From positions 1-6,742 of the forward strand of contig JAMWZF010000166.1 of assembly GCA_024304875.1 (NCBI GenBank): DNA of 6,742 nucleotides, given 5' to 3'. This stretch comes from Paracoccaceae bacterium. GTDB taxonomy: Bacteria; Pseudomonadota; Alphaproteobacteria; Rhodobacterales; Rhodobacteraceae. The first letter of the stretch is position 1, and each line of letters begins with the position of its first letter. A model generated the notes under the pieces. That model worked only from the letters and a program-made list of their open reading frames with translations. It ran no database searches and was not told where the DNA came from. The translations under genes and the position numbers were made by a program. Of this stretch, positions 6,255-6,742 are shown piece by piece.

Positions 6255-6590
6255 ATGCTGATCTACAAGATTTTCCGCGCCTCCGAATGGCAGACCCTGC
6301 AGGCCGAGGAGGTGAGCCTCGGCGCGCCGGTGGACCTTGCCGACGGCTACATCCACTTCTCGACCGCAAGCCAGGCGCCCGAGACCGCGGCGAAGTGGTT
6401 CGCCGGGGCCGAGGATCTCTGGCTGGTCGCCGTCGAGGCCGAGGGGCTGGAGGATCTCAAGTGGGAGCCGTCGCGCGGCGGCGCCCTGTTCCCGCATCTC
6501 TACCGCTCGCTCCGCCTGACCGACGTGGTCTGGGCCTGGCCGCTGCCCTGGGACGGCGCGGCCCATGTCTTTCCGGCCGAGATGACATGA
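6255..6590 (+). CDS. DUF952 family protein
   Basis: This is a complete 111-residue soluble protein with no signal peptide or membrane segment. It carries the DUF952 marks: YKIFRASEW at 4-12, DGYIHFSTASQ at 30-40, WLVAV at 56-60, WEPSRGGALFPHLY at 70-83. The biochemical function is unknown. I recall DUF952 being grouped with the ADP-ribosyltransferase-like fold, and the GYIHFS segment resembles the NAD-binding histidine strand of that group, but I cannot verify this here. A strong ribosome site precedes it. Its stop overlaps the pyrD start as ATGA, so the two are very probably translated in a coupled way. That arrangement ties it to pyrimidine synthesis by context only. The family call is strong; no function is proposed. 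Confidence 0.88.
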   Translation: MLIYKIFRASEWQTLQAEEVSLGAPVDLADGYIHFSTASQAPETAAKWFAGAEDLWLVAVEAEGLEDLKWEPSRGGALFPHLYRSLRLTDVVWAWPLPWDGAAHVFPAEMT

Positions 6591-6742
6591 CCGCGCTGGA
6601 GCGGATCGGCATGCCGCTCCTGCGGCGGCTGGACCCGGAGCGGGCCCATGGCGCGGCGCTTCTCGCCCTCCGCGCCGGTCTCGCCCCCCTGCCCGGGCCC
6701 GTGTCGTCCCGTCGGCTGGTGACCGAGGTGGCGGGATTGGCG
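6587..6742 (+). CDS. pyrD: Dihydroorotate dehydrogenase, class 2 (quinone), 3' end outside window
   Basis: Only the first 52 codons are present. They encode the amphipathic N-terminal region of membrane-associated class 2 enzymes, with the characteristic LRRLDPERAHGAALLALRAG (12-31) and then TEVAGLA (46-52), which leads into the catalytic barrel. The enzyme oxidises dihydroorotate to orotate and passes electrons through FMN to ubiquinone, the fourth step of de novo pyrimidine synthesis. The N-terminal helices that define class 2 would associate it with the inner membrane. The ATG overlaps the DUF952 stop (ATGA), and no strong ribosome site lies in front (GCCGAGATGAC), consistent with translational coupling. 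The active site and FMN residues are not in the window. Confidence 0.88.
   Translation, partial: MTALERIGMPLLRRLDPERAHGAALLALRAGLAPLPGPVSSRRLVTEVAGLA

Noticed and set aside
5250..6566. A 438-codon reverse-strand open frame across the nucleotidase and DUF952 genes
   Set aside because: It is a frame-shifted shadow of the nucleotidase gene, runs through the divergent promoter region, and encodes low-complexity R/G-rich sequence.
1..6742. Mobile element, phage, CRISPR, toxin-antitoxin or defence system
   Set aside because: There is no transposase, integrase, repeat array, tRNA-adjacent integration site or defence domain, and base composition looks uniform. SRAP proteins occur on some mobile elements, but here the neighbours are ordinary chromosomal genes.

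Overview
The window looks like chromosomal DNA from a high-GC alphaproteobacterium, most likely Rhodobacteraceae. The support is strong G/C preference at third codon positions, tightly packed genes, and a DUF952 gene directly ahead of a class 2 pyrD, an order I recall from that group. The taxonomy is inference; no rRNA or tRNA gene is present.

Layout, left to right. (1) A forward pair: a MATE-family efflux transporter cut by the left edge, then, four bases after its stop, a BKACE/DUF849 beta-keto acid cleavage enzyme. (2) A reverse-strand SRAP (YedK-like) DNA-protein crosslink protein, convergent with the BKACE gene; the two stop codons share the palindrome CTAG. (3) Upstream of SRAP on the same strand, a GT-C-type polytopic membrane glycosyltransferase, separated from it by 112 bases holding two perfect inverted repeats. 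(4) A reverse-strand secreted 5'-nucleotidase whose nucleotide- and metal-binding residues and cysteine pairs match animal CD73, ended by a clear intrinsic terminator. (5) Divergent from it across 157 bases, a DUF952 gene overlapping by ATGA the first 52 codons of pyrD, which runs off the right edge.

The right-hand genes share a nucleotide theme: the nucleotidase would release nucleosides from nucleotides in the periplasm, while pyrD makes orotate at the inner membrane. The left-hand genes suggest catabolism of a beta-keto acid beside an exporter, but the substrate cannot be read from sequence. SRAP and the glycosyltransferase have no evident functional link to each other.

No gene-free stretch exceeds about 160 bases. 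I see no mobile element, CRISPR array, phage gene or RNA gene, and no evidence of an undescribed multi-gene system. The most useful leads are a BKACE enzyme lacking the amino-group-binding glutamate of Kce, the CD73-like architecture of the nucleotidase, and the DUF952-pyrD pairing opposite that nucleotidase.
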